A stretch of 64,000 nt of DNA, from assembly GCF_019393635.1 (NCBI RefSeq), contig NC_057864.1:442554322-442618321 (forward strand), given 5' to 3'. Under the pieces are notes generated by a model. The model saw only the letters and a list, made by a program, of their open reading frames with translations. It had not been told where the DNA came from and ran no database searches. A program made the translations under genes and the position numbers. Below, piece after piece: positions 54,421-64,000 of the stretch. The first letter of the stretch is position 1. Every line of letters starts with the position of its first letter. This stretch comes from Dromiciops gliroides (lineage: Eukaryota; Chordata; Mammalia; Microbiotheria; Microbiotheriidae).

Positions 54421-55285
54421 CTATGAATTGTATTTAAAAAAAAAAAAACTAAAAATTTTACTTGTAATAAACATTCAAGCAGGTTTTGAAATCCTGTACT
54501 AGGAATTGTAATCTGGAGGTACAATATTCTCTACTCTCCCCCACAAACCCTCCCCTAGACTTTGATATAATATGATTTTTGAGGGGATATGATAGATGCT
54601 TTGAATAGGGACTGACTGTTGATAATGATGAGCCTGGAGCTTCCTCTGCTCTTTGCATTTTGAAGAAACCCTACTGAGAAGGATGTTTTTTTACAGAGAG
54701 GCAGCAGGAGTCCGTGGTAATGCACTTCAACTCTTCTCTACCCACGATTTCTGTCTTAGCTAGGAGGGGGTTTCTCCTACCTTATTCTTTAAGTCTGTGT
54801 ATAACTTCTGATTTAATTCATGCTTTTGAATGTGTTTTCCATTAACACAACATCTATATTGTCTTAAATGCTTGTATTTCATGTCTGTATTATCTTTTGC
54901 ATGTTAGTAAAGGAGAATGAATGAAGCCAATGTGATACAAAGCTAGCTGTTATTCAAAAAATTTTAAAATAGGTCAGTAAGACTATAAACTCTGTCCCAA
55001 TTGTCAGAACTTGATGTCAAATTCAGGAGCTCCAGAATTTTTTAAGGAAAGAAGATATTGTGGTGATACTTTTATTAGTAACATGTCTTTTTAAGCTCCT
55101 AAAATAGTTGGCAAAAGAAGGACTCTAAATTAAACCCAGTTTGCCTTAGCCTAGAAGGTCATCTTTTTGTTATTGCTAGGGGAGAGCAGGTTGCTTTGAA
55201 TTTATGATCCTTAGGTAAATCTTGAGCCTTTGATTAAAAAGGAAGAGGAGGGCAGAACAAGATAAAGAGGGCAGGGACCCCAGGG
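54421..55285. other. No gene or confident repeat
   Basis: AT-rich upstream flank. No promoter, splice or coding signal stands out. Confidence 0.5.
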
Positions 55286-55289
55286 GAAC

Positions 55290-55385
55290 TGAAGTCAGAG
55301 GAAACTAAGTGGTTTGCTCAAGGTCATACAGATAGTAAGTGGATTTGAATGCAGGTCCTCAGATTCCAAATCCAATAGGTTTTCT
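55290..55385 (-). mobile_element. MIR-family SINE fragment
   Basis: GAGGAAACTAAGTGGTTTGC, AAGGTCATACAGATAGTAAG and TTTGAATGCAGGTCCTC. Confidence 0.65.
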
Positions 55386-55539
55386 CTTCTCCCCTCCACT
55401 GTACTGATACTTCCCCTCTCTCTCTCATACAATATAAGCTACTTTCATCTCCAACACCTAGCCCCAGTACCTGGTACTTTATATGAAAGTGAATGCCTGT
55501 TGATCGAGAACTTCTGTGAAAAATAGAAAGTACAAACTT

Positions 55540-55645
55540 GAAAAAATGAATGAAAAAGCTTTTATTAAGCATTTACTATGTACCAATCACTTTTCATCCA
55601 AAATCTCTGTCCTCAATTAGTTTACATTCTAATATGAGACCACAG
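55540..55645 (-). mobile_element. L2 LINE 3' end, antisense
   Basis: TTTTATTAAGCATTTACTAT, GTACCAATCAC and AATTAGTTTACATTCTAATA. Confidence 0.6.
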
Positions 55646-55747
55646 ATGGAAGGGAATGATGACCAGGGTAGGATATTTTGATTTGGAATATTAGGAAGAG
55701 AATGAATAGAGTTATAAAGACTAAAGGTGGTGGGTGACCAAAGCTAC

Positions 55748-56260
55748 TGAGTGGGATGGGAAGTACACCCACTGACCTCTGTAATAGAGACTCAAGGAGA
55801 AAGGAGGCCAAAGCATTGATTTTATTTCTTTCCAAAGAAAGGTGCACCACACTCACTGGGACAACCAGGAGGTGTGACACACCGGGATTAGGAAATCAAG
55901 CAGTTTTTATACTCTTTACAGACATCTAATTTGAGCAAAATGCGGTAATTGGGTTCAGCAATAAATCATTCTCCTGGAATGTTCAGCGATAAATTATTTT
56001 GCAACATTTTCTGTTTCTGCAAAAATTTATCATGTCTACGTAATGTTTTGGTGCAGACTCTTTGAAACAATTTTTAAGTTGATATGCCTATATTTAGAAA
56101 GGGGGATAGTAGCTTCCCATTATTGCCTCCCTCTAGAGAAAAAATAGAGAGAGAGAAATAGGGGACTCTAAAGGGCTTTTAAGACTTTGAGATCAGATCA
56201 CTAGGCCGAAGGGGGGCACTTTCCATCTCAGTGGAGGGTCATATCCCTATGTCCCTCTCA
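55748..56260 (-). mobile_element. Solo LTR of the 7165 family (ERV1-like)
   Basis: 513 bases, the same length and order as 7165-7677, with perfect 4-base target duplication CTAC at 55744-55747 and 56261-56264. Its TATA and AATAAA positions correspond to the 7165 copy. Fossil without internal genes. Confidence 0.92.
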
Positions 56261-56479
56261 CTACCATTAGTCAGAACAGCAGAGAGCCCCCTCACCAGTT
56301 TGTTTAAAAGACTACTTCTTCTGTGGCATGGTTTCTGGTCTGTTCAGCAAGGTGGATGGAAAAAAGGTAGACAGAAGAGTGAAGTAAAGGATAAAGGCAA
56401 CCAGCCCTAGATGTAATGGGATGACTGAAAACTAACAGGACATCAGAGCCCCAGGGCAGGGTTTTATAGTGATAAAAGA

Positions 56480-57290
56480 ATTAAGGCCATTATAACTTGC
56501 TTTTGATTTTAGTTTGTAATAATTATTATTATTTTCCTGTCCATTGATTGTGAATTCCTTCCCTTAATTTTTAATTTTTTTGATTTAGACTTTTGGAAAA
56601 ATTTAGCTACTGCTTTATCCATTCCCTAACTCATTTCAAAACGATCTATTTTGCTAATTAGTTGTTAAATTTTCAGTTCTTTTCTCTCACTTTTAATTTA
56701 CAAAATCCTTTTTGTACTTATTTTAGGATTGTTGGGTTTTTTTTCTTATTTATCTTTATTGTATATTCAGTCTTCTTTTTGTCTTTTAGGAATATAAATG
56801 TTCTTGGATGCCATTTGGTTGGTATGTAGTTAAAATAGATATTGTTTCATTACACAGAGTGCCTTTAATCATAATGCTTGTCTCTCTTAATGGTATCTAT
56901 ATTCAGCTACTGCCTTAATTCTAATCCTGATTGCAGTTACTCTTTTTTTTCTGATTCAGTTGAGTAAACTTTTTTCTAGATCTTTTCTTTGAATTTGTTT
57001 AAATTCACATGTTTTGGATATATTTCTTAAAAGCAGCAAGTTGTTGGGGGGAGGGGTGTTATAATTCATTCTGCATTTTAATTCCTTTGTCTTCATGAAA
57101 TCAACCAGTGAATTATTATTATTATTATTAATTTTAATTTTCCCCATTTATGTTGTTATCTAACTTATTTCCTTTTTAACAGCACAGTGTACCATTTTGC
57201 CCTTTGTGTTTTTAAGATCAGTCTTACTGATAAGAATTAACATTCAGCATCTTCTGCTCCTGCCCATGACAAACACAGATAATGCTTATC
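56480..57290 (-). mobile_element. Probable L1 LINE, antisense ORF2 5' region
   Basis: The plus strand has TTTGGATATATTTCTTAAAA, GCAGCAAGTTGTTGGG and long T-rich reverse-complement coding stretches like L1 antisense. Weak but extended. Confidence 0.4.
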
Positions 57291-58129
57291 TTACTTTGTA
57301 AGAATCATACTTTTACTGTTAAAATCTTTTTCAAAAATATTTTATTTACCCTACTGAGATAAGGGCTTAGTTTGTAAATGATCATCTTTCTACTACATCA
57401 TCTCCCACTTCTTTGTTTCATTAACCTTTATTTGTGGTACCTGATTTTATATTTTACTTCTGTCATTCTAAAGTCCTCCACTTTACCTGCTTCTGTCCAC
57501 TTTTCATGAGATTCTTCCTTCAAATAATTAGTCTTGATTTTTTTCAAGGACCCTTATCCTAGGATTGACTTTTAAAAGTATAGTCTATTTGTCACATCTG
57601 TACTGAAAATTAATATTGAATTATCTTCTTTCCTTATCTCAGTACTAAATTACCTTATTTTAAGTTTCAGCTACTTGGTCAATTTTTAAAACCCTGTTAA
57701 GTTCAGTATTTGGTGAAGAACAATTGAATATTCTTTCCTCATTAAGGTACTATACCTTTCCTCATGATAGATGATGCTTTCTTTTGTAAGATTGGTAATT
57801 TGGGGGTACAGGCAGATTTTCTTTTCTTTTCTCCATGTAAACTACCAACAATAACAGCCACCTCCTCTCAGACCAGTAGAGACAGGAAAGGATCCAAAGG
57901 TCAAGAGCCCAAGTAATTTCCATCCCCTTTTTTCCCCCTGTTGCTCCTATTTCTAAGCCATATTCCATAACCATTGTCACATGCTGAAAAGGGGTCCTGC
58001 CTCCTAGGCTCTACCAATACCAAATGGAGTCCAACTACGGTAGGTAGGCAGGTAAAACTGCAAGACCAATATTCCCAGAACCACTAGCCCTACTAGCCTA
58101 GCCAGTGCAGCATGGTTTGGGGCCAGCTT
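57291..58129. other. No gene or confident repeat
   Basis: T-rich flank, possibly further L1 antisense decay. Confidence 0.4.
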
Positions 58130-58990
58130 GTAAGGACTTTAAAAGCCAAACAGAAGAATTTCTATTTAATCCAAAAAGCAATAGGGAATCTATGATTCAG
58201 TAAGGTAGTGACATGATCAGACCCATGCTTTAGGAAAATTACTTTCATGGCTGTGTAGAAGATGGATTGTAGAAGAGAGAGAGACCTGTGGCAGGGAGCT
58301 GGATTAGGAAGTTTGGGCAGTAATTTTCTATGTAAATAGAAAGATGTGGTAAGAGTAGCAACAAGGAGCCTGGGCAATAGCATACATATATAGAGTGAGG
58401 TAAACCAAGAAGCCAAGGATAAAGTTGAAGTGAAGATAACCAGGTGACCAGTGCAGTCCATTTATTAAGTGCCTCCCATGTATCTATCCTATGTGTAAAC
58501 TCTGGGGACGCAAAGTAAAAATAAAACAAAAACTCCATCTGTTATTGGTACTTTTGACAGAAATAGGGAAGTTTGGAAAAGGAATGGATTAAGGGGGGGA
58601 GGGGGGAGGGGGGGGAAGGTAATGGAGATAAGTCTGGGACTTGTTAAGTTTGAGACATCTTCAGAAACACCTAGTGTGAAATGTCCAGTAAGCAGCTGGA
58701 GGTGCTCTTCTTGGAGCTTCTCAGAGTGAGGAGGGCTTACGGTAACATTCTGTGTAGCATATATTATAACATGGGAGTCCTTTGCATGGAGATGATCATT
58801 AAACTTGTGGGAACTGATGAGGTTACCAAATGAGAAAAGAAAAGGCTCAGGCCAGAGCTTTAGGGCTCACAAAAGTTAGGAGTGGTGATATGGTGGATGG
58901 TCCCATGAAAAAGATTGAGGAGCGGGTACAGAGGTCAGATAACCAAGAGAGAAGAGAGTCACAACACCCTTAAGGGAGAGAGTATCTAGG
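58130..58990 (-). mobile_element. L2 LINE ORF2 fossil, antisense
   Basis: The plus strand carries AGTGACATGATCAGACCCAT, GGAAAATTACTTTCATGGCT, TTGTTAAGTTTGAGACATCT and AACTGATGAGGTTACCAAAT, the antisense L2 RT order. A second L2 terminus (58440-58540) and a G-rich run (58592-58617) interrupt it. Confidence 0.6.
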
Positions 58991-59394
58991 AGTAAAGCAG
59001 AGAAAAGCCCAGTGGGCTTGTCCACCAAAGGGATTATGGGGTTGGAAAGAGAAGTTTCTGCTGAGCGATATTCTGTGCAGAATAACAAAGGCACGAGAAA
59101 TGACTGGGATGTGATAAATGGAAAGAGGAACCTGGACATCTCCAAACAGGTGACTGATGCTGAGGCTCTGTACATGCATGGGGATTTTCATTTTATGTAT
59201 AAAAAGACCCACTTCAGCTATCAGAGGGTTCTTCAGTCTTCTCTCAGCAGCAGGGAAATCTCACTGATTTCCCATAAAATGTAAGTGTAGTTATGCCATG
59301 GGTTAACCCACTGTAGATCATTCCTGATCCCCCCACCATGCACAGCTGATTAAGGTATATTTTGCTTGCTGGTGAATTTATGACCTTTGTGAGA

Positions 59395-59755
59395 GAATAA
59401 TGGGTTTTGGAATGCCCAAAGGCCCCAACTCTGGGGATTGATTGGATTGACTGACCAAGCTGATTAACTCACTTAAAGTTAATTCAATTAAAACCACACC
59501 TGCCTGGCCCTCAAAAGGGTGTTTTCTCAGAGGGTGTGAACTCTGACCTCAGCAGGGGACCACCCTCAAGTCCAGCCCAGGTGTTCTCTTTTTACTAATA
59601 CTTGGTATGCTTTAATAAATGCTTAATGACCCAAAACTAGTGCTAAAGCTTTTAATTTATAAGTAACAAATATATTAGAAACCCAGCTACTTTTCCCTAA
59701 ACTTGGGACAGAAATAAGGCAACCACACATTAAATTTTACATGTCATACCATCTT
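59395..59755 (+). mobile_element. ERV LTR-like sequence
   Basis: ATAATGGGTTTTGGAATGCC, CCAATTC-type promoter region, AATAAA near 59614 and a CCACACATTAAATTTTACA end. Related in order to 19340-19645 (minus) and in its 3' part to 24580-24900. Edges uncertain. Fossil. Confidence 0.5.
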
Positions 59756-60599
59756 TAGAATTCATTACCACTTTTAGGATTTTAATGCTTTTTATTTCTT
59801 TTTGGTTCTGAACATTGATCAATACAAACAAACATGAGTACTTTCCAGAGAACAGAAAAGGGGTGCACTTGAAATGGTGATATCTATTATGTAGGGCTCA
59901 CTTCCAAGCAGTTGTCTTGCTGGTCAATGGCTCCCTCTGAACTTTTTTCTGTTCTCTTCTTTTTCTTTAGTTTCTTCTTTTGGGGGGTAGGCAAAAGGGG
60001 GTGAATTACTATTGATTCACAAGTCTTAAGTGTCCACCTGGAACAAAAGTACAATCTCTTCTCCCCAGGCACTTACATGCTAATGAGGGATTCAGTAGAT
60101 GTGTATGTGTGTATGTGTATTTAAATAGACAGTATCAACACATAGTGAACAAATTAAAATATGTACAAAGTAGTTAAATACTAGGCAGTCTGAGAGAGAG
60201 GGGCAGATTTTTGCTCATCTCCCTGCAGCTGGCACCATTCACTGAAAAATTACTTTGTATCTCTTCTGTAAATCCCTATTGTCCCAGCCAAGGTTCCACA
60301 TCCTTTTGCAATGTACCACTCAAAGCTTGAGGGTTAGGTATGCAACTTATTTAATAAAAACATTCAGTAACTCCCAGGGTAAAATCAGATGAAAAAAGAG
60401 ATAAATTGTAAATTTAAGCAAGTTCTCTGGTGTCTCAGGAACTCCACACCAAATCCTAGACCTGTCTTTATATATTCTCTGCCCTAGAGACCCATACATG
60501 GCTATCGGTCCCATGTCAGTCTGACTGGGGATAAAATCACCTCAAATGGTCCCGATCTTGCCTCACAACTTCTTGGCTGACAATGGTAATGACTGGTGG
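59756..60599. other. No gene or confident repeat
   Basis: Upstream flank. GTGTATGTGTGTATGTGTAT near 60100 is a small degenerate microsatellite. Confidence 0.45.
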
Positions 60600-60772
60600 T
60601 GTGGGCCTTAAATCCAGTCCTCCCACTCCTACCAGCACCCTGCTCTGCAACACCTGCATTTATGCACGTCTCCCCCAAGAGAATTCAGGCTCCTGGAGGC
60701 AGGGACTGTTCGCTTTTTTGTCTTTGTATGCCCAACACCTAGCATAGTGCCTGGCACATAGTAGGAACCGAT
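60600..60772 (+). mobile_element. L2 LINE 3' end
   Basis: GGAGGCAGGGACTGTTCG, TTTGTATGCCCAACACCTAG, CATAGTGCCTGGCACATAGT. Cut by the LTR at 60773. Confidence 0.8.
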
Positions 60773-61303
60773 TGAGTGGGATGCGAAGTACACTCACTAA
60801 CCCCTGTAATAGAGACTCGAGGAGAAAGGAGGCCAAAGCATTGATTTTATTTCTTTCCAAAGAAAGGTGCACCACACTCCCTGGGACAACCAGGAGGTGT
60901 GACACACTGGGATTAGAAACCAAGCAGTTTTTATACTCTTTACAGACATCTAATTTGAGTAAAATGCGGTGATTGGGTTCAGCAATAAATCATTCTCCTG
61001 GAATGTTCAGCGATAAGTCTCTCCTGGGTTGTTAGATTATTTTGTAAAATTTTCTATTTCTGCAACAATGTATCATGTCTATATAATGTCTCGGTGCAGA
61101 CTCTATGAAGCAATTTTTAAGTTGATATGCCTATATTTAGAAAGGGGGGATAGTAGCTTCCTATTATTGCCTCTCTCTAGAGAAAAAACAGAGAGAGAAA
61201 TAGGGGGCTCTAAGGGGCTTTAAGACTGAGATCAGATCACTAGGCCGAGGGGCGGGGGACACTTTCCATCTCAGTGGAGGGTCATATCCCTATGTCCCTC
61301 TCA
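60773..61303 (-). mobile_element. Solo LTR of the 7165 family (ERV1-like)
   Basis: 531 bases, TGAGTGGGATGCG ... GTCCCTCTCA on the plus strand, with edge tetramers CGAT and CTAT (three of four alike). It inserted in an L2 end. Compared with 55748 it carries a small extra segment near 61015-61035. Fossil without internal genes. Confidence 0.9.
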
Positions 61304-61944
61304 CTATTGATTACAGAAGCTGCAGGAAATGGAGTGGGAACAAAACTGTTGGACTTATGTTCTGGGCAAGAAAAATAGGCCTGTTGAGCAACTCTTGAGC
61401 TCCTTGGCCCAGCCTCCTGGGGGAAAGAAGAGGAGCCCCTGAATAGCGAGGGTTCTGGGACAAACAAGTCACAGCTAAAGGCATTGTGTGAAGGAGCAGT
61501 TGCCTTCCACTATGAGCTATGTGTACTGGGCACATAGCAAGTTTACTCTCTATCAGAAATTCTCAGTCCCAAGAACAATCTGGTGAAATCAAATCCACCC
61601 TTTCTCAGAATGTTTTTAAATACATAAAATATATAGGATTACAAAGGAAGCCAATTATCAAAAAAAATTTTTAAAGCGATTAAAAAACGAGTTCACAGAT
61701 CTCAGATTAAAAATCTTTTACTTACAATCAACAGTAAAAAAGAAGAAGGAAATCTGCAAAGCCAAGCTCCACATGAGCCCAAGTGCACCATTTTCTGCAT
61801 CATTCCACATACCTGGTCGGAACTACTGGGCAAAGAAGAGAGGGAGATACTCCCTCACACTGCTGGGCTCTGAGACTAAGCATAGTCATTAGAGTACGGA
61901 GAATGCTCCTTTAATTGTTGGTTTTCTTTCCATTTACATTCTTT
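61304..61944. other. No gene or confident repeat
   Basis: Open readings of 60-75 codons on the minus strand here have no recognisable product. Confidence 0.45.
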
Positions 61945-62480
61945 TAGTTGTTGTGTATGTTGTTTTCCTACTTGAGCTTGCCTTGAATCAGTTTATGATA
62001 TTCTACTACAGTAATATTCCATTACATTATTGTACTACATTTTGTCCAGCCACTCCCCATTTAGCCTACTTTGTTTCCATTTCTTTACAAAAGCACTTAT
62101 GTAAACTTTGGGGCACATATGTCTTTATTTCTTGATGCTTGATAGTTTGAATTCAACTTTAACAGATATAATCAAGGAAATTCTGGTTTCTGTTGAACTA
62201 ACTATATTATGCTAAATTTTAGACTGGTCATTGTTCTGCTTTAGGTGAATTTCCTGTAGACAACATTGTTGGATGTTTGGGCTTGTTGTTTTTTAATCCT
62301 TTTCCTGGCTGTTTTTCTTTCCATAGAGGAATTCAATCAATTTTATTTGACATTGCTATTTTTAGGTTTAACATTATACTTTTGTAATTTTTTCCAATAT
62401 ACTTGTGTTGACAAATGGGAATACTAACTTTTGCATTTTGCTTTTGTAACTAAGCCATGTTTATTACTAAACACCATTCC
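61945..62480 (-). mobile_element. L1 LINE pieces, antisense
   Basis: ATTCCATTACATTATTGTAC then GTCCAGCCACTCCCCATTTA is the antisense L1 3' region. 62190-62470 (TAGGTGAATTTCCTGTAGAC) resembles antisense ORF2. Confidence 0.5.
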
Positions 62481-62778
62481 TGTATTCTTTGGGAACACAA
62501 GCCAAAAATAATTGCTGGAAACCTCCCAATATTGAATCTGGTTTGTATAAACCCAGATCTGGATTACATATGAGGGAAGGATAGAAAATTAAGAAATAAA
62601 ATCAAAAGCACAGAAATGAAAAAAAAACAACCTGCAAGTCTAGCTTTCTTCAAGAAAACCTAATATTCCAAATCCATACTGAAAGCAATTAAAAGTCAAA
62701 AGAAGTTTGAAACTTGATAACGTCCAACATCCCTTCCAGTATTAGGATTCTATGATTTATTGGATCAAAAACACTAGG

Positions 62779-62908
62779 CTGTGGATACAGCACCGGCCTT
62801 GGAGTCAGGAGGACCTGGGTTCAAATCCGGCCTCAGACACTTGACATGTACTAGCTGTGTGACCCTGGGCAAGTCACTTAACCCCAATTGCCTCACCATT
62901 AAAAAAAA
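62779..62908 (+). mobile_element. tRNA-like marsupial SINE, 5'-truncated
   Basis: Begins CTGTGGATACAGCACCGGCC without the first 20 or so bases. Complete 3' end and A-tail. Flanked by AAAACACTAGG on both sides, so the truncation happened at insertion. Confidence 0.95.
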
Positions 62909-63309
62909 AAACACTAGGTTATAAATGTTGCTGTTATTAAGTAACAAGAATTAGTGAACCTGTGGCTCATTGAACAGTAGTGGGCAATCAACTTCTGCAC
63001 TCATCCCTAAAATGAAGTATAGTAAAATCTTAATTCATCAATAGACACAGGAAATAGCCATTCTTGTTCATATATTTTCTTACTGAAGACTTTTTATGCC
63101 AATCCTTGTTCAAAATGTTACACGTGGCCACATATTTATCTTAGTAAATAAAAGTACAAATAGAAGATAATTTAATCCTTGATGATTCAAGGTAAGAGCT
63201 TCAGAATCATTGTCATAAAAACTTCTTCTTAGCAAGAAAATGAATTCTGTTATGAACATGTTGAGTTCAAGATTCTTCTGGACATCCAGTTCAAGATGTG
63301 TGAAAGGTG
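62909..63309. other. No gene or confident repeat
   Basis: AT-rich flank. Confidence 0.5.
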
Positions 63310-63565
63310 ATAAGAAAGGTAGTATGGGATCAGGTTGAGAAGGGTTTAAAAGCCTCAGAAAGGAGTTTCAATTTGATCATCAAGGAAATTGAGAGCTTTG
63401 GGAGTTTATTGATTAGGTCAGATCTACACTTTAGGGAAATCACTGGCTGCTCTGTAGACAGCAGATTGGAGAAGGGGCAGACAGATTTGAGAAAGAGGGG
63501 CCAATTAGTAGGTTATTGCACTTGTCTGGGTGAGAAATAATAAACACATGAATTAAAGTGGTAGC
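63310..63565 (-). mobile_element. L2 LINE ORF2 fossil, antisense
   Basis: GTCAGATCTACACTTTAGGG, AAATCACTGGCTGCTCTGTA, CAATTAGTAGGTTATTGCAC: antisense L2 ORF2, parallel to 58200-58330. The 77-codon open reading over it is coincidental. Confidence 0.6.
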
Positions 63566-63694
63566 TATGTAAGTAGAAGGGGACACAGCTGAGACAGGGC
63601 TACATGACCAGCCCATCTTCTCTTCCTATTTTACTATTCTTTGGTGACATCTTTTTCTCCTATGCTTCAAAACTCTTCATTTGCTCCATGGGCT

Positions 63695-63840
63695 ACACTA
63701 CTATAAGAAAAATGACAATACTAAATTGACTTGTTGCCATACTAATCAAACCACCAAAGGATTACTTTATAGAACTAGAAAAATAATAAAACTTACCTGA
63801 TGGGGGTCAGGAAAGGAGTCAAGAATCTCTAGGAGAGGTA
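63695..63840 (+). mobile_element. L1 ORF2 C-terminal fragment
   Basis: CATACTAATCAAACCACCAA then GATTACTTTATAGAACTAGA corresponds to the ORF2 segment (IPIRLPKNYFIELEK) also seen at 32290-32340. Confidence 0.6.
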
Positions 63841-64000
63841 GAGTAAGGTGAGCATTTTTCCTGAGCTTTCCCAATATTCCCCACTAGACAACTTTTAAAA
63901 GTGCATCAAATCAAATTCTAAGGGCATAACTAACAAAAAGTCAAAATGAGTAATTTTTCTTGCCCATGACAACTTAGGACAGAAAAAGAGGTCTGAGGAC

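Noticed and set aside
55748-61303. The two minus-strand LTRs as the ends of one provirus
   Set aside because: Each has its own flanking tetramers (CTAC/CTAC; CGAT/CTAT), and the DNA between contains L2, L1-like and unrelated sequence rather than viral genes.
667-62908. tRNA genes
   Set aside because: The tRNA-like A and B boxes all belong to SINE heads; none folds into a complete tRNA with an acceptor stem in its own right.
40400-64000. BCAS2 or other neighbouring exons upstream of TRIM33
   Set aside because: Expected by mammalian synteny beyond TRIM33, but no exon-like conserved coding segment is seen; it should lie further out.
1-64000. CRISPR arrays, operons or other prokaryotic systems
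   Set aside because: The window is vertebrate DNA; direct repeats are SINEs, LTRs, target duplications and microsatellites.

Overview
This is vertebrate, almost certainly marsupial, genomic DNA. It carries about 31 copies of a tRNA-like SINE with the marsupial consensus (5' GGGGCAGCTAGGTGG, B box GAGTTCAAATCC, A-rich tail). It also holds marsupial-type L1/HAL1, L2, CR1/L3 and MIR fossils. The exact SINE variant suggests an Australian marsupial, possibly a dasyurid; that is inference.

One protein-coding gene is recognisable: TRIM33 (TIF1-gamma), on the minus strand. Coding exon 1 lies at 39182-39753, inside a CpG island of about 39060-40370, and ends in a clean GTGAGC splice donor. Positions 1-39181 are therefore the 5' part of intron 1. 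Positions from about 40400 to 64000 are upstream flank; in other mammals BCAS2 lies further upstream, but no exon of it is seen here. The exon encodes the start MAENKGG, a Gly/Ala/Glu low-complexity N-terminus and the first half of the RING finger. The start-codon frame and the RING frame disagree by one base, in a GC-rich tract near 39395-39435.

Intron 1 (1-39181): a HAL1/L1 5'UTR-ORF1-3'UTR element at the left edge; SINE clusters at 3.8-5 kb, 18-28 kb and 31-37 kb; L1 3' ends; antisense L2 reverse-transcriptase fossils; solo ERV LTRs at 7165-7677 and 16633-17233; an LTR with a gag-like stretch at about 24.6-25.8 kb; an LTR-like block near 29.1-29.8 kb; an hAT-like MITE at 27255-27433; and an L1 with a readable ORF2 C-terminus at 32-34 kb.

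Upstream flank (40.4-64 kb): a long antisense CR1/L3 LINE (about 43.5-46.0 kb) carrying later insertions; sense-strand L2 at 49-53.6 kb; a three-level nest of solo LTRs at 51849-53070; two more solo LTRs of the 7165 family at 55748 and 60773; and antisense L2 and L1 remnants. The SINEs are strongly strand-biased in the intron (19 of 20 antisense to TRIM33) but not upstream (4 plus, 7 minus).

I found no RNA gene, CRISPR, operon or novel multi-gene system. Repeat family names rest on remembered consensus sequences, not on a database search, and edges without a stated target-site duplication are approximate.
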